In this document: positions 4,857 through 5,505 of the stretch, in pieces | Numbering within the stretch: position 1 is the first letter of the stretch | How the letters are laid out: every line of letters starts with the position of its first letter | Source of the DNA: Nitrososphaeria archaeon | Lineage (GTDB): Archaea; Thermoproteota; Nitrososphaeria; Geothermarchaeales; JDFR-13 | Direction of reading: 5' to 3' | Length of the DNA: 5,505 bases | Assembly (NCBI GenBank): GCA_026982095.1 | Contig: JALSHT010000004.1 | Span: forward strand, 1-5,505 | Notes under the pieces: model-generated | Database searches by the model: none | What the model saw: only the letters and a program-made list of their open reading frames with translations | What the model was told of the DNA's origin: nothing | Translations under genes and position numbers: made by a program

Positions 4857-5505
4857 ATGACAAATAGGCTTGCAAAGGAGAAGAGCCCATATCTAAAACT
4901 CCATTCAGACAACCCTATAGACTGGTATCCATGGGGTGAAGAGGCATTCAAAAAGGCTAGGGAAGAGGATAAACCAATATTCCTCTCAATCGGATACTAT
5001 ACATGCCACTGGTGCCACGTGATGAATCGAGAGTCCTTCATGGATATGGAAGTCGCCAAAGAACTAAACAAAACATTCATATGTATAAAGGTGGATAGGG
5101 AAGAGCGACCAGATATAGACGCCATATACATGAAATATGCCATGTCGATAATGGGGAGCGGTGGATGGCCCCTGACAGTCCTACTTACACCCGATAAGAA
5201 ACCCTTCTTCGTAGCTACATACCTCCCGAAAGAAACATTAATTGAACTGGCTAGGCGAGTCCGAAATCTATGGATAAACGACAGAGAGAGAATACTCAAA
5301 TACTCAGATGAAGTTGTTAAAACACTACTCGGGACAAGCCTATTCTCAGTGGGAAACGAGTATAAAGAATTATCTGAAGACCCCATACACGAGCTATACA
5401 AGAGACTATCAATAACATACGATGAATTTAACGGAGGCTTTGGAGACCCACCTAAATTCCCAAACCCACAGAAGATACTATTCCTCTTCAGATACTGGAG
5501 GAGTA
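4857..5505 (+). CDS. Thioredoxin-fold DUF255 protein (YyaL/SPATA20 family), N-terminal part, 3' end cut by window
   Basis: 216 codons are visible and the frame is open to the window end; full-length family members have about 600-700 residues, so about a third is present. The N-terminal signature [11 protein letters not shown] (3-13) with [16 protein letters not shown] (16-31) is diagnostic of the family. The thioredoxin-like domain follows, with the redox motif CHWCH (50-54), [10 protein letters not shown] (79-88), and [11 protein letters not shown] (102-112), where Pro105 is the probable cis-proline beside the active site. [10 protein letters not shown] (195-204) begins the part that leads into the alpha/alpha-barrel domain found in the rest of the protein. 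After TYLP (121-124) the usual loop of about ten residues seems shortened. The true role of the family is not settled; redox chemistry on proteins or an epimerase/glycosidase-like barrel activity have both been considered. The ATG at 4857 matches the N-terminus of homologues. It is transcribed alone, divergent from the 97-aa gene. Confidence 0.95.
   Translation, partial: MTNRLAKEKSPYLKLHSDNPIDWYPWGEEAFKKAREEDKPIFLSIGYYTCHWCHVMNRESFMDMEVAKELNKTFICIKVDREERPDIDAIYMKYAMSIMGSGGWPLTVLLTPDKKPFFVATYLPKETLIELARRVRNLWINDRERILKYSDEVVKTLLGTSLFSVGNEYKELSEDPIHELYKRLSITYDEFNGGFGDPPKFPNPQKILFLFRYWRS

Noticed and set aside
4997..5401. Minus-strand 134-codon open frame opposite the YyaL-like gene.
   Set aside because: The plus strand encodes a clear DUF255 protein with all signature motifs over the whole stretch; the minus frame is a shadow.
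1..5505. CRISPR arrays, tRNA or rRNA genes, IS ends, integrase or attachment sites.
   Set aside because: No regular direct repeats, tRNA cloverleaf-like sequence, transposase or integrase motifs were seen on either strand, and almost all DNA is occupied by the listed genes.

Overview
The window looks like chromosomal DNA of a hyperthermophilic archaeon, most likely a crenarchaeon (Thermoproteota, Desulfurococcales-like). The evidence is: genes packed in alternating orientation, ATA/AGG/CTA-rich codon use, GGTG or GGAGGTG ribosome-binding sites, T/A-rich TATA-like boxes 20-35 bases before starts, T-run terminators without hairpins, and proteins rich in Ile, Lys and Glu. The exact genus cannot be fixed from the sequence alone.

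Layout. 1-366 (+) is the 3' part of a type-5 uracil-DNA glycosylase (Fe-S UDGb), a repair enzyme that matters at high temperature. 405-1121 (+) is an aquaglyceroporin of the GlpF type with two altered NPA boxes. It converges on 1127-1582 (-), a 151-aa protein of unknown function that may have a V4R-like fold. A 121-bp divergent promoter region follows. 1704-4376 (+) is a three-gene block: a small Sec-secreted, beta-rich protein; a FtsX/MacB-type permease with a very large extracellular domain; and its ABC ATPase, which overlaps the permease gene by 8 bp. This block converges on 4395-4688 (-), a 97-aa protein with a C-terminal Cys/His cluster. A second divergent promoter region leads to 4857-5505 (+), the N-terminal third of a DUF255/YyaL (SPATA20-like) thioredoxin-fold protein cut by the window end.

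How the genes fit together. The uracil-DNA glycosylase, aquaporin and YyaL-like genes are ordinary single-gene units with no obvious functional link. The block at 1704-4376 is the accessory-looking part. It is more AT-rich than its flanks (35% and 32% G+C in two sampled 60-base rows of the permease, against 53% in the aquaporin and 45% in the YyaL-like gene), is a self-contained transcription unit, and pairs a secreted small protein with a membrane exporter. Its architecture resembles bacteriocin plus ABC-immunity cassettes (the lactococcin 972 type in bacteria), but no sequence motif of a known bacteriocin was recognised, so an archaeal antimicrobial or envelope-protein system is only a hypothesis. 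The ATPase also lacks the usual switch histidine.
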